Shown in pieces: positions 1-6,914 of a stretch of DNA of 9,569 nucleotides. The notes under the pieces are model-generated. The model did no database searches, was not told where the DNA came from, and saw nothing but the letters and a program-made list of their open reading frames with translations. Every line of letters begins with the position of its first letter. Within the stretch, counting starts at the first letter, position 1. Source of the DNA: Emcibacteraceae bacterium (GTDB lineage Bacteria > Pseudomonadota > Alphaproteobacteria > Sphingomonadales > Emcibacteraceae). The stretch lies in contig JAESUD010000094.1 in NCBI GenBank assembly GCA_016763335.1, forward strand, positions 1 through 9,569, read 5' to 3'. The translations under genes and the position numbers were made by a program.

Positions 1-206
1 ATTTTTTCACCAGTACGTGGGTTACGGCCAACTGATGCTGCACGTTGTGCTACACTGAATGTACCAAAACCAACGAAGCGTACTTCGTCACCGCTAGCAA
101 GAGTATTCACGATTGTACTAAACACGCCGTCAACAGCTTGCGCTGCGTCTGCTTTTGATAGACCAGCTACTTCTGCTACGCTATTAATTAGTTCGTTTTT
201 GTTCAT
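1..206 (-). CDS. hup: HU family DNA-binding protein, C-terminus cut by window edge
   Basis: Nucleoid-associated histone-like protein that binds and bends double-stranded DNA as a dimer. The visible 68 codons begin MNKNELINSVAEVAGLSKAD, the usual HU helix-turn-helix dimerisation region. They continue through the conserved GDEVRFVGFGTFSV beta segment (about residues 39-52) to the start of the DNA-binding arm, GRNPRTGEK. HU proteins are usually about 90 residues, so roughly the last quarter (arm tip and C-terminal helix) lies outside the window. The ATG at 204-206 has a strong ribosome-binding site, GGGGAAG, at 210-216, which fixes the start. It lies downstream of lon, as hupB does in many proteobacteria, but two lon terminators and a 290-base gap imply its own promoter. 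The family call is secure. HU-beta rather than another HU paralogue is inferred from context only. Confidence 0.95.
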   Translation of the reverse strand, partial: MNKNELINSVAEVAGLSKADAAQAVDGVFSTIVNTLASGDEVRFVGFGTFSVAQRAASVGRNPRTGEK

Positions 207-300
207 TATCTTCCCCTTAATATATAAGTCGTAATGTTTATGGTTAATTTATTCATGTTTGTGATTAACTTCTTCATCTGATGTGATCTAAAGTTGATGC

Positions 301-328
301 ATCTTAGACGACAATTTAATTTCGTCAA
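301..328 (-). promoter_or_regulatory. Candidate sigma-70-type promoter for the HU gene
   Basis: Read on the minus strand, TTGACG (323-328) is followed after 16 bases by TAAGAT (301-306). This is a 5/6 match to the -35 consensus and a fair match to the -10. It sits downstream of the lon terminators and upstream of the HU start, leaving a leader of about 90 bases. Position and spacing are right, but this rests on consensus matching alone. Confidence 0.4.
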
Positions 329-403
329 AGGGAAAAGCTCACAAAACTGCGGTTTTTTTGCATAAAGATTACTTGACATTGATTATCAAAAGATTTTTCC
401 AAT

Positions 404-438
404 AAAAAAACACTCTTTTGATACGAAAGAGTGTTTTT
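404..438 (-). terminator. Strong intrinsic terminator downstream of lon
   Basis: A perfect 13-bp inverted repeat: 406-418 (AAAAACACTCTTT) pairs with 426-438 (AAAGAGTGTTTTT) across a 7-base loop. On the minus strand the stem runs into seven consecutive T (404-410) and then ATT. This is the classical hairpin plus U-tract form. The outer stem is A/T, so on the plus strand it also ends in five T and could act in both directions, but no plus-strand gene points into it. It separates lon from the HU gene. Confidence 0.85.
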
Positions 439-464
439 CATGTCAGCTTATACAACTTAAGTTT

Positions 465-487
465 AAAAAGCGGCCCCATTTTGGGAC
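465..487 (-). terminator. Second, weaker terminator immediately after the lon stop
   Basis: On the minus strand, GTCCC (483-487), loop AAAAT, GGGGC (473-477) form a 5-bp, mostly G/C stem including one T-G wobble. After CGC come five T (465-469). It begins 10 bases past the lon stop codon. The T run starts three bases off the stem, so it may be only partly efficient. Together with the hairpin at 404-438 it gives a tandem terminator. Confidence 0.5.
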
Positions 488-496
488 AATTTTTTA

Positions 497-2890
497 TCAA
501 TGATGCAAATGATCTTTATAATTGGAATCACTTTCCTTGTTTCCAAGTGAGGTGATTCCCTCTATTTCATCTTCATTGAGAGGAATTATTGGCGACGCCA
601 ATGCATTTTCCAATACCTGATCGACGTTTGTCATCGGCACTATATCAAGTCCCTTTTTTACATTATCCGGAATTTCAACGAGATCTTTTTCATTCTCAAT
701 TGGAATGAGAACTTTTTTAATACCACTTCTATGCGCAGCCAGTAATTTCTCTTTAAGTCCACCAATAGGCATCACCTTACCTCGAAGGCTGATCTCACCA
801 GTCATTGCCACATCATGGCGAACCGGAATTCCCGTTAATACAGAAACAAGCGAAGTAATCATCGCCACGCCGGCCGACGGGCCGTCTTTTGGTGTTGCGC
901 CCTCGGGGACATGTATATGTATATCATTGGCGTCGAACGCATTTGGCTGAATACCAAATTCCGGCGCTTTTGAACGAACATAGCTCAGCGCCGCTTTAAT
1001 TGATTCTTGCATCACCTCGCCAAGTTTACCAGTGATTGTAACCTTACCTTTTCCTCGCGATACGATCGCTTCAATAGAAAGAATTACACCACCAACCTCA
1101 GTCCAGGCTAGGCCTGTTGTAATACCAACTAAATCTTCATCTTCAACTTCACCGAAGCGATGTTTTCTAATGCCTGCAATTTTTTCAAGATTTTTAACCG
1201 TGACAAAAACTTTTTTGGTTTTACCCATAACGATGAGCTTAGTTGCCTTACGAATTAAATTGGCAATTTCACGTTCAAGATTACGCACACCTGCTTCGCG
1301 GGTATAATAACGTATCACATCACGTAAGGCAGCATCAGAAATTGACCACTCTTCATCTTTAAGACCATGATCTTCAACTTGTTTTTTAATAAGATGACGT
1401 TTGGCAATCTCAACCTTTTCATCTTCTGTATAACCGGAAAGACGAATGACCTCCATACGGTCCAGAAGTGGCCCCGGCATATCAAGCGTATTAGCGGTCG
1501 TAATAAACATCACATCTGATAAGTCATAATCAACTTCAAGATAATGATCATTAAACTTGCTATTTTGTTCAGGGTCCAGAACTTCTAGTAATGCCGATGA
1601 TGGATCACCACGAAAATCATTACCCATTTTGTCAATTTCATCAAGCAGGAACATAGGGTTACTAGAGCCGGCCTTTTTCATGCTTTGAATAATTTTTCCT
1701 GGCATTGATCCAATGTAAGTTCTTCTATGACCACGAATCTCTGCTTCATCACGGACACCACCAACGGAAAAACGAACATATTCACGGCCCGTTGCTTTAG
1801 CGATGGATTTTCCGAGTGATGTTTTACCCACACCCGGCGGTCCAACGAGACAAAGAATTGGTCCTTTAATTTTTTGAGTACGTGTTTGAACCGCAAGATA
1901 TTCGAGGATTCTTTCTTTAACCTTATCAAGTCCATAATGATCTTCGTTAAGAATTTTTTCGGCAGCATTTAAGTCCGTTTTAATTGAACGTTTTTTATTC
2001 CAAGGAATAGAAAGGATCCAATCGAGGTAATTTCTTACAACAGCTGATTCCGCAGACATAGGGCTCATGGACTTAAGCTTCTTAAGCTCTCCCAATGCCT
2101 TCTCTTTGGCTTCCTTGGAAAGTTTTGTCTTTTTAATCTTGGCTTCTATTTCTGAAATTTCGTCTTTACCGTCTTCGGTTTCACCAAGCTCTTTCTGAAT
2201 GGCTTTCAATTGCTCATTAAGGTAATATTCTTTTTGAGTTTTCTCCATTTGACTTTTTACACGACGACGGATTTTCTTTTCCACCTGCATAACGCCAATT
2301 TCACCTTCCATTACGGAATATATTTTTTCAAGCCTGTTGGAAACATTTTCATCTTCCAATAGTTTCTGTTTATCAGAAATCTTAAGGCTAAGATGCGATG
2401 CAACGACATCGGCAAGTTTTCCTTCGTCTTCAATCTCGCCCGTAGTTTCCAAAACTTCTGATGGAATTTTCTTGTTAAGCTTCACATATTGGCTGAATTT
2501 TCCAATAACAGAACGGCTAAGAGCCTCAAGCTCCTCGGCAGAGTTTTTTGTTGTTACGACTTCTTCTGTTTCTGCTTCAAAAAACTCATCAGAACCAACG
2601 AAGCTGGTTATTTTAATACGTTGAACACCTTCAACGAGTACCTTAACTGTACCGTCCGGTAATTTTAATAATTGCAACACGGTCGCAAGTGTACCTGTAC
2701 GGTAAATATCATCCACATCCGGCTCATCAAGATTGGCATCTTTTTGGGCGACCAGAAGAATTTTCTTTTCAGAATTCATTACCTGTTCAAGCGCTTTCAC
2801 AGATTTCTCGCGGCCAACAAAAAGCGGCACAATCATATGCGGAAACACGACAATGTCTCTAAGTGGTAATACAGGATAGATTTTGCTCAT
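497..2890 (-). CDS. lon: Lon ATP-dependent serine protease
   Basis: Cytoplasmic homohexameric AAA+ protease that unfolds and degrades misfolded and short-lived regulatory proteins. All parts of a LonA enzyme are present in 797 residues, close to the usual 780-820. The N-terminal substrate-binding domain (about 1-205, opening YPVLPLRDIVVFPHMIVPLF) is followed by a long coiled-coil segment (about 205-310). The AAA+ module has Walker A GPPGVGKT (350-357) and Walker B FLLDEID (414-420). The C-terminal protease domain has the catalytic Ser672 in PKDGPSAG and Lys715 in GGLKEK; their 43-residue spacing equals that of E. coli Ser679 and Lys722. The last 25 residues are variable and end in a His-containing tail. 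The ATG at 2888-2890 follows a modest GGAT ribosome site (2896-2899). It is 94 bases from clpX and is followed by two terminators. No defect is seen. Confidence 0.98.
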   Translation of the reverse strand: MSKIYPVLPLRDIVVFPHMIVPLFVGREKSVKALEQVMNSEKKILLVAQKDANLDEPDVDDIYRTGTLATVLQLLKLPDGTVKVLVEGVQRIKITSFVGSDEFFEAETEEVVTTKNSAEELEALSRSVIGKFSQYVKLNKKIPSEVLETTGEIEDEGKLADVVASHLSLKISDKQKLLEDENVSNRLEKIYSVMEGEIGVMQVEKKIRRRVKSQMEKTQKEYYLNEQLKAIQKELGETEDGKDEISEIEAKIKKTKLSKEAKEKALGELKKLKSMSPMSAESAVVRNYLDWILSIPWNKKRSIKTDLNAAEKILNEDHYGLDKVKERILEYLAVQTRTQKIKGPILCLVGPPGVGKTSLGKSIAKATGREYVRFSVGGVRDEAEIRGHRRTYIGSMPGKIIQSMKKAGSSNPMFLLDEIDKMGNDFRGDPSSALLEVLDPEQNSKFNDHYLEVDYDLSDVMFITTANTLDMPGPLLDRMEVIRLSGYTEDEKVEIAKRHLIKKQVEDHGLKDEEWSISDAALRDVIRYYTREAGVRNLEREIANLIRKATKLIVMGKTKKVFVTVKNLEKIAGIRKHRFGEVEDEDLVGITTGLAWTEVGGVILSIEAIVSRGKGKVTITGKLGEVMQESIKAALSYVRSKAPEFGIQPNAFDANDIHIHVPEGATPKDGPSAGVAMITSLVSVLTGIPVRHDVAMTGEISLRGKVMPIGGLKEKLLAAHRSGIKKVLIPIENEKDLVEIPDNVKKGLDIVPMTNVDQVLENALASPIIPLNEDEIEGITSLGNKESDSNYKDHLHH

Positions 2891-2930
2891 ATGGCATCCA
2901 AAACAATTAAAATTGAACTAATTACTAACA

Positions 2931-2960
2931 AATGTAATGCGCCACTACGGCAAATTCAAG
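2931..2960 (-). promoter_or_regulatory. Candidate lon promoter, possibly heat-shock (RpoH) type
   Basis: In the 94-base clpX-lon gap, the minus strand reads CTTGAAT (2954-2960), then CATTACATT (2931-2939). Read as sigma-70 it is TTGAAT, 17 bases, TACATT (4/6 and 4/6). Read as an alphaproteobacterial RpoH site, CTTG is followed after 17 bases by CATTACA, resembling the family pattern CTTG-N(17)-CYTATNT only in part. lon is a known heat-shock gene in many bacteria, which favours the second reading, but the -10 match is imperfect. Confidence 0.3.
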
Positions 2961-2984
2961 ACCGGCAGGTGTATAAAAAATAAA

Positions 2985-4253
2985 TTAAGCGCCAGCGCCC
3001 GCTTCATCCTGCTTTTTATCTGCATAGATATAAAGCGGCTGTGCATTACCATATACGACTTCTGCATTAATAACGACTTCTTGAACACCTTCAAGGCCAG
3101 GAAGTTCAAACATTGTATCAAGCAAGATATCTTCCATTATCGAACGAAGTCCGCGAGCACCTGTTTTCCTACCGATTGCTCTTTTTGCAATAGCAATAAG
3201 TGCATCATCAGTAAAACGAAGTTCTACTTCCTCCATTGAAAAAAGGCGTTGATATTGTTTTACAAGTGCATTTTTGGGGAGACTAAGAATTTGCACAAGC
3301 GCGTCTTCATCTAAATCCGTTAGCGTTGCTAAAACAGGAAGACGACCAATAAACTCTGGAATAAGACCAAATTTTACCAAATCTTCCGGCTCAGCTTGCA
3401 TAAGAAGCTCACCGACTGAATGCTCTTCTTCACTTTTAACATTTGCGCCGAATCCGATTGATTTACCATCGTTACGATTAGCGATAACTTTATCAAGGCC
3501 AGAAAATGCACCTCCACAAATAAAGAGAATATTTGTTGTGTCCACTTGCAGGAACTCCTGCTGAGGATGCTTACGACCACCTTGCGGCGGAACGCTGGCT
3601 ACAGTGCCTTCCATAATTTTAAGAAGTGCTTGCTGAACTCCCTCACCTGACACATCGCGTGTAATGGAAGGGTTATCGGACTTACGACTAATTTTATCAA
3701 CTTCATCAATATAAACAATACCGCGCTGGGCTTTCTCAACATTATAATCTGATGCTTGCAACAATTTAAGGATAATGTTTTCTACATCTTCGCCCACATA
3801 ACCGGCTTCGGTTAGTGCTGTGGCATCAGCCATTGTGAACGGAACATCAAGTATCCGAGCAAGGGTCTGTGCGAGCAATGTTTTACCACAACCCGTTGGA
3901 CCCATAAGCAAAATATTTGATTTAGACAGCTCGAGCTCATCATTACTAGAAGCATGATGCAGGCGTTTATAATGATTATGTACAGCAACAGAGAGAACTT
4001 TTTTAGCCATTTCCTGACCAATAACATAATCATCAAGAACTTTCAAAATTTCAGATGGCGATGGCACCCCTGATTCTGACTTTGCAAGCGATGTCTGGCT
4101 TTCTTCACGGATAATATCCATACAAAGTTCAACACATTCATCACAAATAAATACTGTCGGCCCTGCAATTAGCTTTTTCACTTCATGCTGGCTTTTACCG
4201 CAGAATGAACAAAAAAGAGTGCTTTTCGTATCATCAGATTTTGATTTAGACAT
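2985..4253 (-). CDS. clpX: ClpX, ATPase and specificity subunit of the ClpXP protease
   Basis: Cytoplasmic AAA+ unfoldase whose hexamer recognises tagged substrates, unfolds them and threads them into ClpP. It has 422 residues, the usual length. The N-terminal zinc-binding dimerisation domain carries Cys15, Cys18, Cys37 and Cys40 in the CxxC-(18)-CxxC pattern. The ATPase core has Walker A GPTGCGKT (118-125), pore loop GYVG (151-154), Walker [10 protein letters not shown] (179-187) and the RKH pore loop (227-229). The ClpP-docking loop IGF (266-268) and sensor-2 segment GARGLR (365-370) are also present. The ATG at 4251-4253 has a distant AGGAAAT site (4263-4269), so initiation may be modest. 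It is followed by lon after 94 bases and preceded by clpP with a 165-base gap that could hold its own promoter. The protein looks intact and fully equipped to bind ClpP. Confidence 0.98.
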   Translation of the reverse strand: MSKSKSDDTKSTLFCSFCGKSQHEVKKLIAGPTVFICDECVELCMDIIREESQTSLAKSESGVPSPSEILKVLDDYVIGQEMAKKVLSVAVHNHYKRLHHASSNDELELSKSNILLMGPTGCGKTLLAQTLARILDVPFTMADATALTEAGYVGEDVENIILKLLQASDYNVEKAQRGIVYIDEVDKISRKSDNPSITRDVSGEGVQQALLKIMEGTVASVPPQGGRKHPQQEFLQVDTTNILFICGGAFSGLDKVIANRNDGKSIGFGANVKSEEEHSVGELLMQAEPEDLVKFGLIPEFIGRLPVLATLTDLDEDALVQILSLPKNALVKQYQRLFSMEEVELRFTDDALIAIAKRAIGRKTGARGLRSIMEDILLDTMFELPGLEGVQEVVINAEVVYGNAQPLYIYADKKQDEAGAGA

Positions 4254-4310
4254 ATGGTCAGATTTCCTAAAATTTATTCTTTAAACGCGACTACAGATAT
4301 ACCAACTTAA

Positions 4311-4335
4311 AATATTGTGAAAAAATATCAATATT
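4311..4335 (-). repeat. AT-rich inverted repeat in the clpP-clpX gap
   Basis: AATATTG (4311-4317) and CAATATT (4329-4335) form perfect 7-base inverted arms around an 11-base spacer, about 58 bases upstream of the clpX start. The surrounding 165-base gap is very AT-rich and holds further AATATT/AAATATT copies. The repeat could be an operator, a weak leader hairpin, or an accident of base composition. No convincing -35/-10 pair could be placed here. Confidence 0.3.
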
Positions 4336-4418
4336 AAAAATATTTATAGCGCATAATATGGAAACAATTAATTAACAACGATGAAAAATGTACAGTTTTT
4401 ATTAAAAAAACAAAAGGC

Positions 4419-5048
4419 TTAGTCTTCTTCTGTATCGTCGGTGCGCTTTTCATATATTTTATCAATCAAGCCAAATTTCTTCGCATCTTCAGGTGACATA
4501 AAATTATCACGGTCCATTGCTTTTTCGATATCGGCCAGTTTTTGTCCAGTATGTTTGACATAAATTTCATTAAGACGTTCTCTTAATAAAAGAATTTCTC
4601 TTGCCTGAATTTCAATATCACTTGCTTGCCCTTGAGCACCACCTGATGGTTGATGGATCATAATGCGGCTATTTGGCAGTGAAAAACGCTGTCCCGGCTC
4701 ACCGGCGGTAAGTAGTAGCGATCCCATTGAACAAGCCTGCCCAATACAAATTGTTGTAATTTTTGGGCGAATATATTGCATCGTATCATAAATACCAAGG
4801 CCTGATGTTACGATACCACCGGGTGAATTAATATAAAATGCAATATCTTTTTTCGGGTTTTCAGCTTCTAGAAATAATAACTGTGCGGTGATTAAAGCAG
4901 ACACACTGTCATTCACCTGTCCAGTAAGAAAAATAATACGTTCTTTTAAAAGACGTGAGAAAATATCATATGAACGTTCACCTCTACTTGTTTGCTCAAC
5001 AACCATGGGAACCAGGTTATTCATTGTAGTATCGATAAAATCGTTCAT
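4419..5048 (-). CDS. clpP: ClpP, proteolytic subunit of the Clp protease
   Basis: Serine peptidase forming the two-ring, 14-subunit chamber that degrades polypeptides delivered by ClpX (and ClpA if present). It has 209 residues, the normal size. The catalytic triad is complete: Ser107 in GQACSMGS, His132 in RIMIHQP and Asp181 in MDRDNFMS. The spacings of 25 and 74 residues match mature E. coli Ser97, His122 and Asp171. The handle and oxyanion segments NSPGG (74-78) and [10 protein letters not shown] (132-141) are typical. The opening residues [14 protein letters not shown] suggest a short processed propeptide. The ATG at 5046-5048 has a good AAGGAAA site about 8 bases upstream. It lies 75 bases after tig and 165 before clpX, the usual proteobacterial order. 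The C-terminus is acidic (TDDTEED). Confidence 0.98.
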   Translation of the reverse strand: MNDFIDTTMNNLVPMVVEQTSRGERSYDIFSRLLKERIIFLTGQVNDSVSALITAQLLFLEAENPKKDIAFYINSPGGIVTSGLGIYDTMQYIRPKITTICIGQACSMGSLLLTAGEPGQRFSLPNSRIMIHQPSGGAQGQASDIEIQAREILLLRERLNEIYVKHTGQKLADIEKAMDRDNFMSPEDAKKFGLIDKIYEKRTDDTEED

Positions 5049-5123
5049 TTAAGCTTTCCTTTTTTTAATCAATTATTTTCTTGAAAGTTACACTATAGCT
5101 AAACTCTCATTAAATAATTAATT

Positions 5124-6611
5124 TTATTTCTTTTTGTCAGCTTTTTTTGCTACTGCCTTTTTAGGGGCAGCTTTTTTAGCAGCATCCTTTTTTGGGGCAG
5201 CTTTCTTAGCAGCAGCTTTCTTTTTCGGAGCTACTTTCTTTTTAGATTTCTTCTCAGGAGCGTCGTCATCTTCGGCTTCAATAATAGCGATCATTTCGTC
5301 TGAAGAAACTTTTTTCTCGGTAATTTTTGCAAGTTCAAGGATGAAATCAACCACTTTTTCTTCATATAACGGCGCTTTCATTTGTGCTAGAGCATTTGGG
5401 TCTTTTTGGAAATATTCAAAAACCTGTTGTTCTTGTCCCGGATATTTACGGGCTTCAGCAGAAATAGCACGTGTAATTTCATCTTGACCGACTTGAATAT
5501 CATTTTTGCTACCGATTTCAGACAAAAGAAGTCCTAAACGAACACGGCGAAGAGCAATATCTTTATATTCCTCTTTAACTTCGTCAGATGGTTCTTCAGT
5601 ATCTTCTGGTTTTGCATCAGGATTGGTTTCAACCGCTTGACGGTGCATATCCATCTTGATTTGTTGCATGATCTGTTCATTTTCCATTTCAAGCATATTG
5701 CTCGGCACTTCAAAATCAACAGCTTCAGCAAGGACGTCAAGAAGAGCGCGCTTGATATGAGTGCGACTTAGGCCGCTATGTTCATTTTCAATTTGACCTT
5801 TAACCGCATTTTTAAGTCCGTCAAGATCTTCAAGACCAAGGCGTTTGGCAAGTTCATCATCAACCTTTACAGCTGCTGGTTTTTGCACTTCTAATACGGT
5901 TACTTTAAAGACGGCTTCTTTACCGGCAAGGTTTTCAGATTGATACCCTTCAGGGAAAGTGACAACAACATCTTTTTTGTCGCCGGCTTTTACACCAACA
6001 AGCTGCTCTTCATATCCGGGAATAAATGTGTTTGAGCCCAGTACAAGTTGCGCACCTTCGGCAGTACCACCTTCAAATTCTTCGCCGTCCACAGAGCCAA
6101 CATAATCAATTAACACCGCATCGCCGTCAGCAGCTTTCGTTGTTTTTGCCGCTTTTTTATAATCTTTTTGACCAGAAGCAATATTTTCAACCGCATCATC
6201 AATTTGTTTTTTGTCAACTTTAACAACCAGACGCTCAAGCTTAATTTTCGCGAGGTCAGGAAGATCAAAATCAGGAACAACTTCTAGCTCCATTGAATAG
6301 ACAAGGTCTTCACCATCCTCGAATGAAACCACTTCGATTTTTGGCTGCGTCGCAGGACGGTCACCTTTTTTCTTTAGAACCTCGGCGGAAGTCTTATTTA
6401 TCGTTTCTTCAAGAATTTTACCAAGGAGATTTTTACCATGAAGTTTCTTAAGCAGTGAAACGGGCGCTTTTCCTGGCCTAAAACCTTGCATCTTCACTGT
6501 TTTTTGCACTTCTAGTATTTCAACGTCTATTTTTGCATCAATATCTGCTGCTGTTATAACAACTTCATATTTACGTTTTAGTCCGTTATTTTCTTTTTCA
6601 GTAATCTTCAT
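5124..6611 (-). CDS. tig: Trigger factor, ribosome-associated chaperone and prolyl isomerase
   Basis: Binds the ribosome next to the exit tunnel and shields nascent chains. It has 495 residues against about 430 in E. coli. The N-terminal ribosome-docking domain (about 1-120) holds the signature GFRPGKAP (43-50). An FKBP-like prolyl-isomerase domain follows (about 160-245, LIDYVGSVDGEEFEGGTAEG and NTFIPGYEEQLVGVKAGD). The SurA-like chaperone domain (about 250-440) contains an acidic insert (PDAKPEDTEEPSDEVKEE, 331-348). The extra length is mainly a C-terminal tail: an acidic patch EAEDDDAPE (445-453), then a strongly basic Lys/Ala/Pro segment (454-495). The ATG at 6609-6611 has no clear ribosome-binding site. 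An upstream ATG at 6620-6622 opens a four-codon frame (MVDP) whose TGA overlaps the tig start as ATGA. tRNA-Leu lies 79 bases upstream; clpP follows after 75. Confidence 0.97.
   Translation of the reverse strand: MKITEKENNGLKRKYEVVITAADIDAKIDVEILEVQKTVKMQGFRPGKAPVSLLKKLHGKNLLGKILEETINKTSAEVLKKKGDRPATQPKIEVVSFEDGEDLVYSMELEVVPDFDLPDLAKIKLERLVVKVDKKQIDDAVENIASGQKDYKKAAKTTKAADGDAVLIDYVGSVDGEEFEGGTAEGAQLVLGSNTFIPGYEEQLVGVKAGDKKDVVVTFPEGYQSENLAGKEAVFKVTVLEVQKPAAVKVDDELAKRLGLEDLDGLKNAVKGQIENEHSGLSRTHIKRALLDVLAEAVDFEVPSNMLEMENEQIMQQIKMDMHRQAVETNPDAKPEDTEEPSDEVKEEYKDIALRRVRLGLLLSEIGSKNDIQVGQDEITRAISAEARKYPGQEQQVFEYFQKDPNALAQMKAPLYEEKVVDFILELAKITEKKVSSDEMIAIIEAEDDDAPEKKSKKKVAPKKKAAAKKAAPKKDAAKKAAPKKAVAKKADKKK
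5127..5240 (-). repeat. In-gene periodic repeat encoding the basic tail of trigger factor
   Basis: Residues 458-495 of trigger factor read as one 11-residue and two 10-residue units plus a partial one: KKVAPKKKAAA (5208-5240), KKAAPKKDAA (5178-5207), KKAAPKKAVA (5148-5177) and KKADKKK (5127-5147). The DNA of the two central units is also alike, about 30 bases each, suggesting growth by tandem duplication or slippage. Such Lys/Ala/Pro repeats resemble histone H1-like tails and are probably disordered. Confidence 0.8.
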
Positions 6612-6626
6612 GGATCAACCATTCTA

Positions 6627-6656
6627 ATAATAAAGGGACCTTGCAATTACTCACAA
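6627..6656 (-). promoter_or_regulatory. Weak candidate promoter for tig
   Basis: On the minus strand TTGTGA (6651-6656) is followed after 18 bases by TATTAT (6627-6632), with 4/6 and 5/6 consensus matches. It lies between the tRNA-Leu gene and tig. Transcription from it would start near 6620, leaving a leader of only about 9 bases and excluding the short upstream frame at 6608-6622. tig may instead be read from further upstream through the tRNA gene. Confidence 0.25.
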
Positions 6657-6690
6657 AGTCCATGTTACTTAGTCCAATGCCGTGATTTTC

Positions 6691-6775
6691 TGGTGCGGGT
6701 GAAAGGACTTGAACCTTCACTTCTCTCGAAACTAGAACCTAAATCTAGCGCGTCTACCAATTTCGCCACACCCGC
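6691..6775 (-). tRNA. tRNA-Leu, anticodon UAG
   Basis: An 85-base class II tRNA with the 3' CCA encoded (6691-6693). The acceptor stem GCGGGTG (6769-6775) pairs perfectly with CACCCGC (6695-6701), and the discriminator is A, as expected for leucine. The anticodon stem CTAGA/TCTAG (6744-6748 and 6732-6736) encloses loop TTTAGGT, giving anticodon UAG (6739-6741). The D arm has the leucine-like GGCGAAATTGGTAGACGC. A long variable arm precedes the T arm, which has loop TTCAAGT. It should read CUA and, by wobble, other CUN codons. It lies 79 bases upstream of tig and 139 downstream of the hydrate-repair gene. Confidence 0.97.
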
Positions 6776-6914
6776 TTAAACGCTACCAAAAACATCACAT
6801 TTGCGTGTTGAGACTCATTTATAGCTATTTAAAAATAAAACGCCACAGAAAAATACATATTTTTGAATTTTTTTTTATCTATCACTCACAAGGCCAAGAG
6901 TTACCTTAAAATGC

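Noticed and set aside
371..401. TTGACA on the plus strand near the lon terminators, with a neighbouring 11-base palindrome TTGATTATCAA (379-389)
   Set aside because: No -10 element at the right distance and no plus-strand gene downstream. The palindrome lies upstream of the HU promoter candidate but matches no site I can name; an IHF comparison failed at the last bases.
705..950. Open frames on the plus strand inside lon, clpX, tig and the repair gene (for example 705-950, 5134-5487, 7081-7485)
   Set aside because: They are opposite-strand shadows of well-supported genes, encode no recognisable family and have no convincing ribosome sites. The one at 5134-5487 is only the antisense of the trigger factor Lys/Ala tail.
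4384..4410. Near-palindrome around TGTACA with flanking A and T runs just after the clpP stop
   Set aside because: The arms are A/T with a mismatch and would make a poor terminator. Kept as composition noise.
5092..5097. TATAGT on the minus strand as a -10 for clpP
   Set aside because: No acceptable -35 at 16-18 bases; the hexamer there is TAATTA.
6849..6864. Perfect palindrome AAAAATACATATTTTT followed by a T run, between the hydrate-repair gene and tRNA-Leu
   Set aside because: The stem is all A/T with a two-base loop, far too weak to call a terminator. The 139-base gap otherwise shows no clear hairpin or promoter.
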